Shown: positions 1 through 7,339, numbered from the stretch's first letter. The stretch: DNA of 11,080 nt from an uncultured Sphingomonas sp. (GCA_946886645.1 CAMPIY010000037.1:1-11080), one strand, 5' to 3'. The notes: generated by a model not told the origin, from the sequence alone. Numbers and translations: made by a program.

Positions 1-1
1 C

Positions 2-130
2 ACCAACAATCCATGGGTGGTCAGCTTTGGGCTGCTGTCGCTCGGAATGGTCCTTCTCGCGCTGATGCTGCTGCCGATGACCGTCACACGGTGGAACGGC
101 AGGAACGGGCGCGACGTCAGCTCCAGCTAA
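2..130 (+). CDS. C-terminal end of a membrane protein, partial at the window edge
   Basis: An open frame enters from the left edge and ends at TAA 128-130. The 42 visible residues begin TNNPWVVSFG, continue as one hydrophobic stretch of about 20 residues (GLLSLGMVLLALMLLPM) and end in a short polar tail (TRWNGRNGRDVSSS). The Arg/Asn-rich tail after the last membrane helix would by the positive-inside rule be cytoplasmic. This looks like the last helix of a multi-pass inner membrane protein such as a transporter, but there is too little to name a family. Its last 14 bases overlap the end of sppA, which comes from the opposite strand. Confidence that it is a real gene end comes from the clean hydrophobic pattern and GC-rich codon use; no start is visible. 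Confidence 0.55.
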   Translation, partial: TNNPWVVSFGLLSLGMVLLALMLLPMTVTRWNGRNGRDVSSS

Positions 131-1985
131 GCAGCCTTCCGAGCCAGCCCCTGTCCTGCTGACTGAGCTGCGGTGCCGCCGCGACCGGCGGGCATTCCAG
201 GCAGCGAGCCTGGATCGTCGGGCCAGACAGGATCGAGCGAAGCTCCGCCACGGCGCGGGCAAGCAAGGCTTCCGGCGCGGGGGCAAGCGAAGCGTAAGCA
301 TCGGCCGGCGCGTCGCCCGCCTCCTCTTCGCCAGCAAAGGCCATCATCAACTCATCGGTGAAACCGGGCGCCGGATCGAGGTAGGTAAGGCCGCGATTGT
401 CCTCGTCGAGCTTGGCAAGTTCGGCGGCCTTGGCGACCGCGTCGTCCATGCCGCCAAAACCGTCGATCAGCCCAATCTGGCGGGCGGTGCCGCCGTCCCA
501 CACGCGGCCCTGCGCGATCCGGTCGATTTCCGCCGGCGATTTGTGCCGGGCCTGCCCGACGATCGCCAGGAATCGCGAATAGATTTGCTCGACGCCCGCC
601 TGGATCAGCGCATCGGCCGCGTCCGACGGGCCGTGCAGCAGGTCGGGCTCGCCCGAAAGCGGTGTCGTCTTGATGCCGTCCGCGCCGACGCCGAGCTTGG
701 CGAGCGTGCCTTCGAAACTGGGCAGCACGCCGAACACGCCGATCGAGCCGGTGATGGTGGACGGCTCGGCAAAGATGAAATCGCCCGGGGTCGCGACCCA
801 ATAGCCGCCCGATGCGGCGACGCTGCCCATCGACACGACGACCGGGATCTTCTTCTCCTTGGCGGACAGCAGCGCCTGGCGGATGCGTTCCGAGGCAAGC
901 ACGGACCCGCCGGGGCTGTCGACCCGGACGATCAAGGCCTTGAGATCGTCCTTGGCAAGGCCCTTCTCGATCGCGCGCGTGATCGTTTCGGCGCCCGCCG
1001 TGCCCGGACCGGCCTTGCCGTCGACGATTTCGCCGGCGATCGTGACGACGCCAATCGGGCCCTTATCCTGGCTCACGGCCTGCGCTTCGTAGGAAGCCAG
1101 CTTGATCCGCTTGTAGCCCAGCGGCCCGTCGTCATCCTTGCCGCCCAGCTCGGCGAGGCGGGCTTCATATTGCCGCCGCTCGCCGATCCGGTCGATCAGC
1201 TTCATTTCGAGCGCGGCGCGGGAAAGATCGCCGCTTGCTGCCCTGGTCACGCCAACCGGGTCGGACAGCAGCCGGTTGAGGCCCGCCATCGCCTGCGGCC
1301 GTCCGCGATTGATGTCCTCGCGCCATGTTTCGAGCAGCGCGTCACCCAGCGCCTGGGCATTTTCCTTCGCCTCTGGCGACATGTCGCTGCGGGTGTAGGG
1401 CTCGACCGCCGATTTGTACGTGCCGACGCGATAGACGTTGGCGGTAATGCCCAGCTTGTCCATCAGGCCCTTGTAGTAGAGGTTGTTCCCGCCCGGTCCC
1501 GAAACCGCCATCGCGCCCAATGACGGCATCCAGATTTCCGAAGCGTGCGACGCCAACTGATAGCGGTCGTCGGTATAGCCCGTCGCGAAGGCGACGACCG
1601 GCTTGCCGCTCTTCTTTACCTCGTCGATTTTCTCGCCGAGCGCCGTCAGCGAAGCCTGTCCGCCGCCAAGGAAGCCATCGAGGTCCAGAGCGATCGCCTT
1701 GACCCGATCGTCGTCCTTCGCGGCTTCCAGCGTGGCGACGAGGTCGCGAAGCTCGAATTCATGGGTGATGTTCCCGGCGCCGGCAAAGGCGGCGAGTGCG
1801 TCCGGGCGAGACGCCTGCTCGACCAGCACGCCATCCAGGTCCATCGCCAATACGCCGTCGCCGATCGCCGCCGGCCGCGCTGACAACGCCGCGTAGAGCA
1901 GGCCGAAGAACAACAGCATGAACAGCAGGACCAGCGCGTCCTTGATGCCCACCAGCAGTTTCCACACGGCTTTGACGAAACGCAT
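117..1985 (-). CDS. sppA: Signal peptide peptidase SppA, 67K type (peptidase family S49)
   Basis: SppA is an inner-membrane serine protease that cuts up signal peptides left in the membrane after signal peptidase cleavage. The 622-residue product matches the long two-domain form seen in Gram-negatives. A single N-terminal membrane anchor (about residues 11-35, rich in Leu/Phe) is followed by two tandem S49 domains. The catalytic pair of the E. coli enzyme is recognisable: the lysine in GTYKSAVEPY (Lys191) in the N-terminal half and the serine in GSVAASGGYW (Ser392) in the C-terminal half, with the nearby RVDSPGGS and TGSIGVFGV motifs also intact. The ATG at 1983-1985 is preceded by AAAGGAG six bases upstream, which fixes the start. 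The gene lies 78 bp downstream of the winged-helix regulator on the same strand and could share its transcript. Its stop overlaps the converging gene at the left edge. Confidence 0.95.
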   Translation of the reverse strand: MRFVKAVWKLLVGIKDALVLLFMLLFFGLLYAALSARPAAIGDGVLAMDLDGVLVEQASRPDALAAFAGAGNITHEFELRDLVATLEAAKDDDRVKAIALDLDGFLGGGQASLTALGEKIDEVKKSGKPVVAFATGYTDDRYQLASHASEIWMPSLGAMAVSGPGGNNLYYKGLMDKLGITANVYRVGTYKSAVEPYTRSDMSPEAKENAQALGDALLETWREDINRGRPQAMAGLNRLLSDPVGVTRAASGDLSRAALEMKLIDRIGERRQYEARLAELGGKDDDGPLGYKRIKLASYEAQAVSQDKGPIGVVTIAGEIVDGKAGPGTAGAETITRAIEKGLAKDDLKALIVRVDSPGGSVLASERIRQALLSAKEKKIPVVVSMGSVAASGGYWVATPGDFIFAEPSTITGSIGVFGVLPSFEGTLAKLGVGADGIKTTPLSGEPDLLHGPSDAADALIQAGVEQIYSRFLAIVGQARHKSPAEIDRIAQGRVWDGGTARQIGLIDGFGGMDDAVAKAAELAKLDEDNRGLTYLDPAPGFTDELMMAFAGEEEAGDAPADAYASLAPAPEALLARAVAELRSILSGPTIQARCLECPPVAAAPQLSQQDRGWLGRLLSWS

Positions 1986-2039
1986 TGGGAACTCCTTTGC
2001 CGAAACGCCTAGAGCAGATGGAGGGTCGCGCCCAACATT

Positions 2040-2059
2040 TTTCGACGGACGCGTCGAAA
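2040..2059. repeat. Inverted repeat between the regulator gene and sppA
   Basis: TTTCGAC (2040-2046) and GTCGAAA (2053-2059) form a perfect 7-bp inverted repeat with a 6-base loop. It starts just after the regulator stop codon and lies upstream of the sppA start. On the minus strand the stem is not followed by a run of T, so it does not look like a normal intrinsic terminator; an operator or a mild mRNA-stabilising hairpin is equally possible. Confidence 0.3.
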
Positions 2060-2063
2060 CGGG

Positions 2064-3620
2064 TCAGGCGAAGCGGCGAAAATCGGGGACGGTTCGCGTC
2101 TCGCGCCAATAGGCGTTGAGGCCGATGCGGTCCAACAGCCGGTCGAAGCGCGGGTCGCGCCACATCGGGGCCATTACCGGCTGGAACAGGGGGTTGGTGA
2201 TCCGGTCCTCGTCTCCGCCGATTGGCGCGACGGCACGCCAATCGCCCTCGCCGAAATAATAGCCTTGGAAGATGTCGAAGGCTGCTTCCCGCGAGCCCAG
2301 CGCCACGCAGGCCTGTGCCGCATCCAGGGCAGCGGCGGGCTTCGCCCTCACATACGCAAGGCTACGGGCGACCGCTGCCTGCGGGGGCGTCTGCCCGGAC
2401 AGGGCTTCGGCCGTCATTCGCAACGTCGTCAGAAATTCCTGGTTGAACTCGACGGGGATATCGGCAGGTTCGCGCAGGATGCGAAGGACGTCCGCCGGAC
2501 GGCCGCTGTACATCAGATAGCTGACGCGGGCGCGCCAGACGCGAGCGTGCTGAGGCCAGTGCTTGACCGCTACTTCGAGCTCGTTATCCGCTGCCTGAAG
2601 GTCGCCGGAAGCCCAAAGATCATTCAGCAACCGCCACGATACGCCAGGAATGACGAGTTCATTGCGGTTGATGGACTTGGTGTAACGGGCAGCGTCTCGC
2701 CAGCGACCCACATTCCCCAGAATATTTGACATAATGGCGGGCAGGATCGGGAGTGGCGGGCCATTGTTGTATGCGGCCCGGCTGGCGCGTTCTGCGCGGG
2801 CCCAGTTCCTGTAAATCGGATCCAACAGGAGGAGCGCTGCCATTCCGCGGCCCTCTTTCGGGTCGATCTTCATTGCCCTTTCGGCGGCCGCGCGACCTCT
2901 CGCATTGAGGCCTGCCCGCTCGGCCGGCGGTACCGCTCTCTTGCGCACGGAATAGGCGAGGGCGAGCGCACCCCAGGCGATCGCGGAATCGGGCGCCGCA
3001 TCGGTTGCCTCGGTTAGGAAAGCGATGGCCTGCAGAGACGTGCCCGGGTCCGGCGCCTCGATGATGTCGTTGTTCTGCAGGGTCGCGAGTCCTTTCTGAA
3101 GCAGGACGTCTGCTTCCGGCGACGGGGGCGGTTTGGTGAGGCGCCAGCCGCCATAGGCGAGGAGGCACGCACCCGCCGCGCCGCCTCCGAGCAGCAGTCG
3201 TCGACGATCGACAGCCGAACGGCGCTTCGCGGTGCCAGCTTGGCGCAGGTCGACCAGCCGGTAGCCGACCTTGGTGATGGTCTTGATCTCGAAGCCGCCG
3301 AAATCGCGCGCCAGCGCCCGTAACCGCGTGATCACGCGATTGAGCGCGTCGTCGGTCACGGCGCGCCCGCCCCAGCAGGCATCGATCAAATCGTCGCGGC
3401 TCAGGGTTTCGCCGCGCGCCAAGTGCAGCGCCACGAGCACCTGCATGACCAATGGTTCCAGAACCGCGCTTTCACCATGGCCAAAGATTTCGCGACTCGC
3501 CGGGAGGACCTCGGCGTCGCCCAGCTGGAACGGAGGGGTATGGGCGAGGTCGATCGGCGGCGGAATCCGCGCCGAAGCATCCATCCTCAGCAAATCATCC
3601 GCTGAAAATCGGTCGTTCAT
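2064..3620 (-). CDS. Membrane-anchored winged-helix transcriptional regulator with TPR-like C-terminal domain
   Basis: The architecture resembles the CadC/ToxR group, one-component regulators that bind DNA from the inner membrane. Numbering from the ATG at 3618-3620 (518 residues), an OmpR-type winged helix spans about 29-124: a core around AVLEPLVMQVLVALHLARGE, the recognition-helix region DDALNRVITRLRALAR, and the C-terminal hairpin ending TKVGYRLV. There is no receiver domain, so no phosphorelay input is expected. A basic stretch (KRRSAVDRRR) precedes one membrane helix at about 141-160. The remaining 350 residues are alpha-helical with Ala-rich TPR-like pairs (for example AIAWGALALAYSVRKRA) and would lie in the periplasm. 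The open frame extends to a TTG at 3674 and an ATG at 3647; none of the starts has a strong ribosome site, and 3620 was chosen because it leaves room for the divergent promoter. It diverges from the adhesin gene, a plausible target. The TPR domain is inferred from pattern. Confidence 0.8.
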   Translation of the reverse strand: MNDRFSADDLLRMDASARIPPPIDLAHTPPFQLGDAEVLPASREIFGHGESAVLEPLVMQVLVALHLARGETLSRDDLIDACWGGRAVTDDALNRVITRLRALARDFGGFEIKTITKVGYRLVDLRQAGTAKRRSAVDRRRLLLGGGAAGACLLAYGGWRLTKPPPSPEADVLLQKGLATLQNNDIIEAPDPGTSLQAIAFLTEATDAAPDSAIAWGALALAYSVRKRAVPPAERAGLNARGRAAAERAMKIDPKEGRGMAALLLLDPIYRNWARAERASRAAYNNGPPLPILPAIMSNILGNVGRWRDAARYTKSINRNELVIPGVSWRLLNDLWASGDLQAADNELEVAVKHWPQHARVWRARVSYLMYSGRPADVLRILREPADIPVEFNQEFLTTLRMTAEALSGQTPPQAAVARSLAYVRAKPAAALDAAQACVALGSREAAFDIFQGYYFGEGDWRAVAPIGGDEDRITNPLFQPVMAPMWRDPRFDRLLDRIGLNAYWRETRTVPDFRRFA

Positions 3621-3656
3621 CAGGTCAGCCCCGCTTCGGACGGGCATCTTCTTCGC

Positions 3657-3733
3657 AAGGAGCAACCAATGCAATCAATAACTTGGGCGCTCCTTCTCCC
3701 GCGTCATGCGGGATTCAACCGAAGGGAGAAAGA
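3657..3733 (+). promoter_or_regulatory. Adhesin leader with two ribosome binding sites and a shared anti-SD segment
   Basis: AAGGAG (3657-3662) sits six bases before an in-frame ATG at 3669. GGGAGAAAG (3724-3732) serves the second ATG at 3738. The pyrimidine-rich segment GCTCCTTCTCCC (3689-3700) can pair with either site: GCTCCTT is the exact complement of AAGGAGC (3657-3663), and TTCTCCC (3694-3700) is the exact complement of GGGAGAA (3724-3730), extendable by two more pairs after one mismatch. A third, smaller stem, CCCGC (3698-3702) with GCGGG (3708-3712), competes with the second. The complementarity is read directly; that it controls translation is inference. Confidence 0.4.
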
Positions 3734-3737
3734 AGCC

Positions 3738-5183
3738 ATGACCTTCACAAAATTTGCACTGCTTTCCGGTTCAGCTTTGCTGGCGGGAGCGCTGATGGTC
3801 GCGCCCGCGAGCGCCCAGCAGGCCTGCGATATCAACGGCGCGGCCCAAGCCCCTCCGGCAAGCGCCGGCGCCTTGGAATGCGGAACTTCCGCCAGCGCCG
3901 CAGCGATTCGGTCGACCGCCGTCGGCGTAGCCGCTCAGGCAAGTTCGGAAAGCCCGGACGGAACGGCGCTTGGTAATTCCGCGACCGTCTTCGCGCTGGG
4001 CGGAACGGCTGTTGGCAGCGCCGCCCTCGTCAGGGATGAAGCCGCGGACCTGATCATCGTGGTTGCCGAGCCGTCGCAAGGGACCTTGGGAGGCACGGCC
4101 ATCGGCTATGGCTCGATCGCTTCCGGTTTCGACAATGTCGCCGTCGGCGCCTTCTCATCCGTCGGTACGTTGCCCGGGGTTGTGTCCTACGGTACCGCGA
4201 TCGGCGCATCGGCGGATGCAACCGCGGACTCGGCGACGGCAATCGGCGCGCACAGCGAGGCCACCGCTGTCACGGCAACTGCCGTGGGCAGCCAGAGCCT
4301 GGTTGCGGGGGTTGGCGGCACCGCGCTCGGCTGGTCGAGCTCGGTCACCGGGGCCCAGGGCACCGCCTTGGGCGCACTAGCTTCCGTCACGGCTCAAAAT
4401 GGTGTCGCCGTCGGAATCGCCGCCACCGTAACGGGCGAGGACAGCATTGCCGTCGGCTGGGGCACTTTCGCCTTGTCGGAACAATCGACCACGGTCGGAT
4501 TCCGGTCCAGTGCCTTCGGAACGGCAAGCATTGCCATCGGCGGATTTTCCGCAACGGGTGCCGCCGGCGCCATCGCTATTGGTGGCGACCTTGATGGAGA
4601 CGATGGCGGTGCCTTGGCTGTTGCTGCCGATTCGATTGCAATCGGCGCGGACGCCCAGGCAAATGCTGTCGGCAGCACCGCCATTGGTGCCAGGTCAATC
4701 GCCGACCAGGCCAACACCGTTTCCGTCGGCTCAGCAGGGAACGAACGCAGGATCGTGAACGTCGCCGCCGGCGTGGCGGACACCGACGCGGTCAATGTCA
4801 GCCAGCTCGCGGCCGTAACTGGCGACGTCTCGGCGGTGCAGACGACCGTGGCAACGCACACGACCCAAATCAGCGCGCTTCAGGCAACGCAGGATCTGTT
4901 CGAGGGCCAGGTTGATACGCTGTTTGACCTCAGAAATCGTGATCGGCGTGACATGAAGCAGGGCGTTGCCGCCGCCATGGCCATGGCCAGTGCGCCGATG
5001 CCTTCCGCACCTGGACGCATCAGCTACGTGTTCAACGGTGCAATGTTCCGGGGCGAATATGCCTTCGGCGGGTCACTGCAATATCGGTTCAATACTGAAG
5101 CTCCGATGGCGGTGAACCTCGGCGTTTCCCACGCTGGGCACAAGAATACGGGCGTAAGGCTGGGCGTAGCCGGAGAGTTTTAA
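3738..5183 (+). CDS. Short trimeric autotransporter adhesin (YadA-like, type Vc secretion)
   Basis: Trimeric autotransporters form homotrimers whose C-terminal barrel sits in the outer membrane and whose passenger projects outward for adhesion. From the ATG at 3738 the protein has 481 residues: a signal peptide (1-26, cleavage after APASA), then about 18 YadA-head repeats of the form xTAIG/SIAVG with small residues between (about 50-335), a neck motif (about 340-357, NVAAGVADTDAVNVSQL), a short coiled-coil stalk (about 358-400), and a membrane anchor (about 400-481) ending in GVAGEF with a terminal Phe. The stalk of about 45 residues is very short for the family. An Asp-rich insertion (DLDGDDGG, 284-291) interrupts the repeats. 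The ATG at 3669 has an even better ribosome site and would add 23 residues before the signal peptide; they do not match the known extended signal peptide region of autotransporters, so 3738 is preferred. Transcribed away from the membrane-anchored regulator. Confidence 0.92.
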   Translation: MTFTKFALLSGSALLAGALMVAPASAQQACDINGAAQAPPASAGALECGTSASAAAIRSTAVGVAAQASSESPDGTALGNSATVFALGGTAVGSAALVRDEAADLIIVVAEPSQGTLGGTAIGYGSIASGFDNVAVGAFSSVGTLPGVVSYGTAIGASADATADSATAIGAHSEATAVTATAVGSQSLVAGVGGTALGWSSSVTGAQGTALGALASVTAQNGVAVGIAATVTGEDSIAVGWGTFALSEQSTTVGFRSSAFGTASIAIGGFSATGAAGAIAIGGDLDGDDGGALAVAADSIAIGADAQANAVGSTAIGARSIADQANTVSVGSAGNERRIVNVAAGVADTDAVNVSQLAAVTGDVSAVQTTVATHTTQISALQATQDLFEGQVDTLFDLRNRDRRDMKQGVAAAMAMASAPMPSAPGRISYVFNGAMFRGEYAFGGSLQYRFNTEAPMAVNLGVSHAGHKNTGVRLGVAGEF

Positions 5184-5200
5184 GCCTCAGCAGCTAGCGC

Positions 5201-5226
5201 CCGGCGGGCCGGCTTCTTCCCGCCGG
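5201..5226 (+). terminator. GC-rich hairpin after the adhesin gene, possible terminator
   Basis: CCGGCGGG (5201-5208) and CCCGCCGG (5219-5226) form a perfect 8-bp stem with a 10-base loop, 17 bases after the adhesin stop codon. No T-tract follows, so it would be an incomplete intrinsic terminator or a 3'-end stabiliser. Confidence 0.35.
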
Positions 5227-5233
5227 ACCGCGG

Positions 5234-5263
5234 CCCGCCGCTGGCCCCCGCGCCGGCGGCGGG
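5234..5263 (+). terminator. Second GC-rich hairpin after the adhesin gene
   Basis: CCCGCCGC (5234-5241) and GCGGCGGG (5256-5263) form a perfect 8-bp stem with a 14-base loop, eight bases after the first hairpin. The arms share the CCCGCCG sequence with the first hairpin, so the two could exchange partners. Only a short TT follows. Confidence 0.3.
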
Positions 5264-5295
5264 TTCATGCCCACCAGAACCGTTTACGTGTCGCC

Positions 5296-5324
5296 GACAT
5301 GTGGATTTGCACTGAAATTATAAT
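5296..5324 (+). promoter_or_regulatory. Candidate promoter for the 5371 lipoprotein gene
   Basis: A consensus TATAAT lies at 5319-5324 in an AT-rich patch that stands out in this GC-rich sequence. A weak -35 (GACATG at 5296-5301 with a 17-base spacer, or CCGACA at 5294-5299 with 19) lies upstream. It is 46 bases before the ATG at 5371. Confidence 0.45.
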
Positions 5325-5370
5325 CGGGAGCGCATAATTTTCCCGGATCTATCGAGAGGAGCCTGACGCC

Positions 5371-5811
5371 ATGCCTATACTGCGGATCATTGCCACTACC
5401 TTGTCGATCGCATTGCTTGCGGGCTGCAGCAACAATGCGCCCGCTCCTGAAGCCAACAGCCAATCGCAGGCCGGAGCAACCACGGAGGGCGGTTCCGAAG
5501 CCACTGGCCAATCCCCGGCCGGACCAAGCTCCGCGGACGATCCCGGAATGGTTGTTTGGTTACAGGGCAATGGGCTTCCTCCGGTTGGAGATTATCAGCT
5601 GACGTCGGCTGATGGCGCACCGATCGGCAAGGTTACGGTCGACGAAACCTATCGCGGAACTGCCTGGAACCAAGACAAGAAGCTCTGCTTTGCCTCCGAG
5701 CATCATCCGGAGGGCGCGGGCTGCTATGTGGTGACGAAGCGCGCCAGGGACGGCTTCGATGCCACCGACGACATGGGGGCGGAGGTGAAGTTCACGCCGA
5801 TTGCCAAATAA
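5371..5811 (+). CDS. Small lipoprotein of unknown function
   Basis: The 146-residue product has a lipoprotein signal peptide with the lipobox LLAGC and lipidated Cys19. Serine at +2 predicts sorting to the outer membrane. Residues 20-58 are a low-complexity linker rich in Ala, Ser, Gly, Glu and Pro. The folded part (about 60-146) contains GDYQLTSADGAPIGKVTV, a Thr/Trp segment (YRGTAWNQDKKLCF) and two further cysteines, Cys106 and Cys118, that could form a disulfide. The pattern suggests a small beta-rich periplasmic domain. I do not recognise a named family. AGAGGAG upstream of the ATG supports the start, and the gene has its own likely promoter, so it need not be co-transcribed with the adhesin. 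The lipoprotein call is firm; the function is open. Confidence 0.85.
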   Translation: MPILRIIATTLSIALLAGCSNNAPAPEANSQSQAGATTEGGSEATGQSPAGPSSADDPGMVVWLQGNGLPPVGDYQLTSADGAPIGKVTVDETYRGTAWNQDKKLCFASEHHPEGAGCYVVTKRARDGFDATDDMGAEVKFTPIAK

Positions 5812-5855
5812 CTGAACCGATTTGGCGTGTTGGCGTCACGGTATAGCAGGGACAA

Positions 5856-5890
5856 AGCTCGGCCGGTTTCGACGCGGCGAGCTCGGCCGG
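5856..5890. repeat. Two direct copies of an 11-bp sequence upstream of the MATE gene
   Basis: AGCTCGGCCGG occurs at 5856-5866 and exactly again at 5880-5890, a 24-bp period, in the 136-bp gap between the lipoprotein and MATE genes. Each copy contains the palindrome CGGCCG. Tandem sites of this kind can be operators, but chance in GC-rich DNA is not excluded. Confidence 0.3.
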
Positions 5891-5947
5891 GTGGCTTTCG
5901 TTCGTGACGGTGTTCGCGGCGCGCCCTAGCTGCTAACCGCCCTTCGC

Positions 5948-7339
5948 ATGAGCCGGGCGGACACAGTGCAGCTGAGCAGGAGCGACTGGCGCGGAGAGCT
6001 TCGCGCGACCCTCTCGCTTGCCTGGCCGCTGATGCTCGCAAACCTGACGATGCAGCTTATCCAGGCGACCGACGTCATCCTGCTCGGCTGGCTTGGAGCG
6101 AAGGAACTGGCCGCCGCCGCGCTTGGATTGAGCCTGTCGTTCGGAATGATCCTGTTCGCGCTCGGCGTGCTGACCGCCTCGTCGCCGATGATCGCGTCGG
6201 CGTTGGGAGAGCGGTCTAACGCGGTGCGCGATGTTCGCAGGACATTCCGCCAGTCGTTATGGGCGGCCGCCATCATGACCGTTCCGACCATGATCGTCCT
6301 GTGGAACGCGGAAAAGGTGATCCTGGCGCTGGGGCAGGAGCCGGAGCTGGCGCGCCTCGCCGGGCACTTCCTGCGCGGCTATATGTGGGTCATCCCGTCG
6401 TGGATGCTGTTCCAGTGCATGCGCAACTTCGTTTCCGCGCTGGAACGGCCGGCCTGGATCCTGGCGATCAGCTCTGCGGGCATTCCGCTCAACGCCCTGG
6501 TCAGTTGGTCGCTGATCTTCGGCCATTTCGGCCTGCCCCGCCTCGGGATTTTCGGCGGCGGCATCGGCAGCGCGATCGTCTGGGCGGCGATGGCGCTTGC
6601 ACTCGCGGCCGTCATCCTGACCGACCGGCAGTTCCGGCGTTTTCACCTGTTCGGCCGGTTCTGGCGGGCCGACTGGCCGCGCTTCCGGCAATTGTTCCGG
6701 CTCGGTGGCCCGATCGGCCTGACGATGGGCTTCGAAGGCGGCGTCTTCAGCGCGGCGGCTTATTTGATGGGCCTGTTCGGTGCCCCGTCGGTCGCCGCCC
6801 ACCAGATCGCGCTCCAGATCGCGGCCACGACCTTCATGATCCCGCTGGCCTTGGGCCAGGCGGCGACCGTTCGGGTTGGCCTCGCCTATGGGCGCCGCGA
6901 CAATGACGGGGTCACGCTGGCCGGCTGGACGGCATTCGGGCTCGGCACCGCCTTCATGACGGTGATGGCGGCGCTGATGTACATCTTCCCGCGCGACCTC
7001 ATCACCTTGTTCCTCGACGACACGCCGGCCAATGCGGACGTCATTTCGCTCGGGGTTTCCTTCCTGTTCGTCGCCGCCTTGTTCCAGATCATGGATGGGG
7101 CGCAGGTCGTGGGGGCGGGGATGCTTCGCGGCCTTCACGACACGCGCGTGCCGATGATCTACGCCCTGTTCGGCTATTGGGCGATCGGGCTGGGCGTCGG
7201 TGTCGCGCTGGCGTTCGCGCTGGACTGGCGGGGCATTGGCATCTGGGTCGGCCTCGCGGCGGGCCTTGGCGTCGTGGCGGTGCTCATGCTGTGGCGATGG
7301 AACCGGCGCGAACGACTGGGGTTGATTCCGGCAATGTAA
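5948..7339 (+). CDS. MATE family efflux transporter (NorM-like)
   Basis: MATE transporters expel cationic drugs and other organic compounds across the inner membrane using a Na+ or H+ gradient. The 463-residue product has the family's usual length and about twelve membrane helices in two related halves. The first half opens with SLAWPLML and a helix-1 aspartate in QATDVILLGWLG (Asp42), which matches the position of the conserved ion-linked aspartate of NorM proteins. The second half opens with LGGPIGLTMGFEGG, whose glutamate (Glu263) matches the conserved C-lobe acidic residue, followed by GAPSVAAHQIALQ, a typical MATE motif. The ATG at 5948 is the first available after an in-frame TAG seven codons upstream, although no good Shine-Dalgarno sequence precedes it, so translation may be weak or the mRNA nearly leaderless. 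The substrate cannot be told from sequence. A candidate terminator follows. Confidence 0.95.
   Translation: MSRADTVQLSRSDWRGELRATLSLAWPLMLANLTMQLIQATDVILLGWLGAKELAAAALGLSLSFGMILFALGVLTASSPMIASALGERSNAVRDVRRTFRQSLWAAAIMTVPTMIVLWNAEKVILALGQEPELARLAGHFLRGYMWVIPSWMLFQCMRNFVSALERPAWILAISSAGIPLNALVSWSLIFGHFGLPRLGIFGGGIGSAIVWAAMALALAAVILTDRQFRRFHLFGRFWRADWPRFRQLFRLGGPIGLTMGFEGGVFSAAAYLMGLFGAPSVAAHQIALQIAATTFMIPLALGQAATVRVGLAYGRRDNDGVTLAGWTAFGLGTAFMTVMAALMYIFPRDLITLFLDDTPANADVISLGVSFLFVAALFQIMDGAQVVGAGMLRGLHDTRVPMIYALFGYWAIGLGVGVALAFALDWRGIGIWVGLAAGLGVVAVLMLWRWNRRERLGLIPAM

Noticed and set aside
543..1523. A 326-codon plus-strand open frame inside sppA
   Set aside because: Antisense to a complete SppA with both catalytic residues; the translation is Arg/Asp/Ala-rich with no motif.
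2265..2729. Plus-strand open frames inside the regulator gene
   Set aside because: No ribosome site or domain; the opposite strand carries a coherent winged-helix and helical-repeat protein.
3669..3737. Extended signal peptide region (ESPR) at the adhesin N-terminus
   Set aside because: The 23 residues added by the ATG at 3669 lack the conserved aromatic and WVxVSE-type pattern of autotransporter ESPRs, so it is treated only as an alternative start.
6257..7138. A 293-codon minus-strand open frame inside the MATE gene
   Set aside because: The product is highly charged and Arg/Glu/Asp-rich, the usual mirror image of a hydrophobic membrane protein gene.
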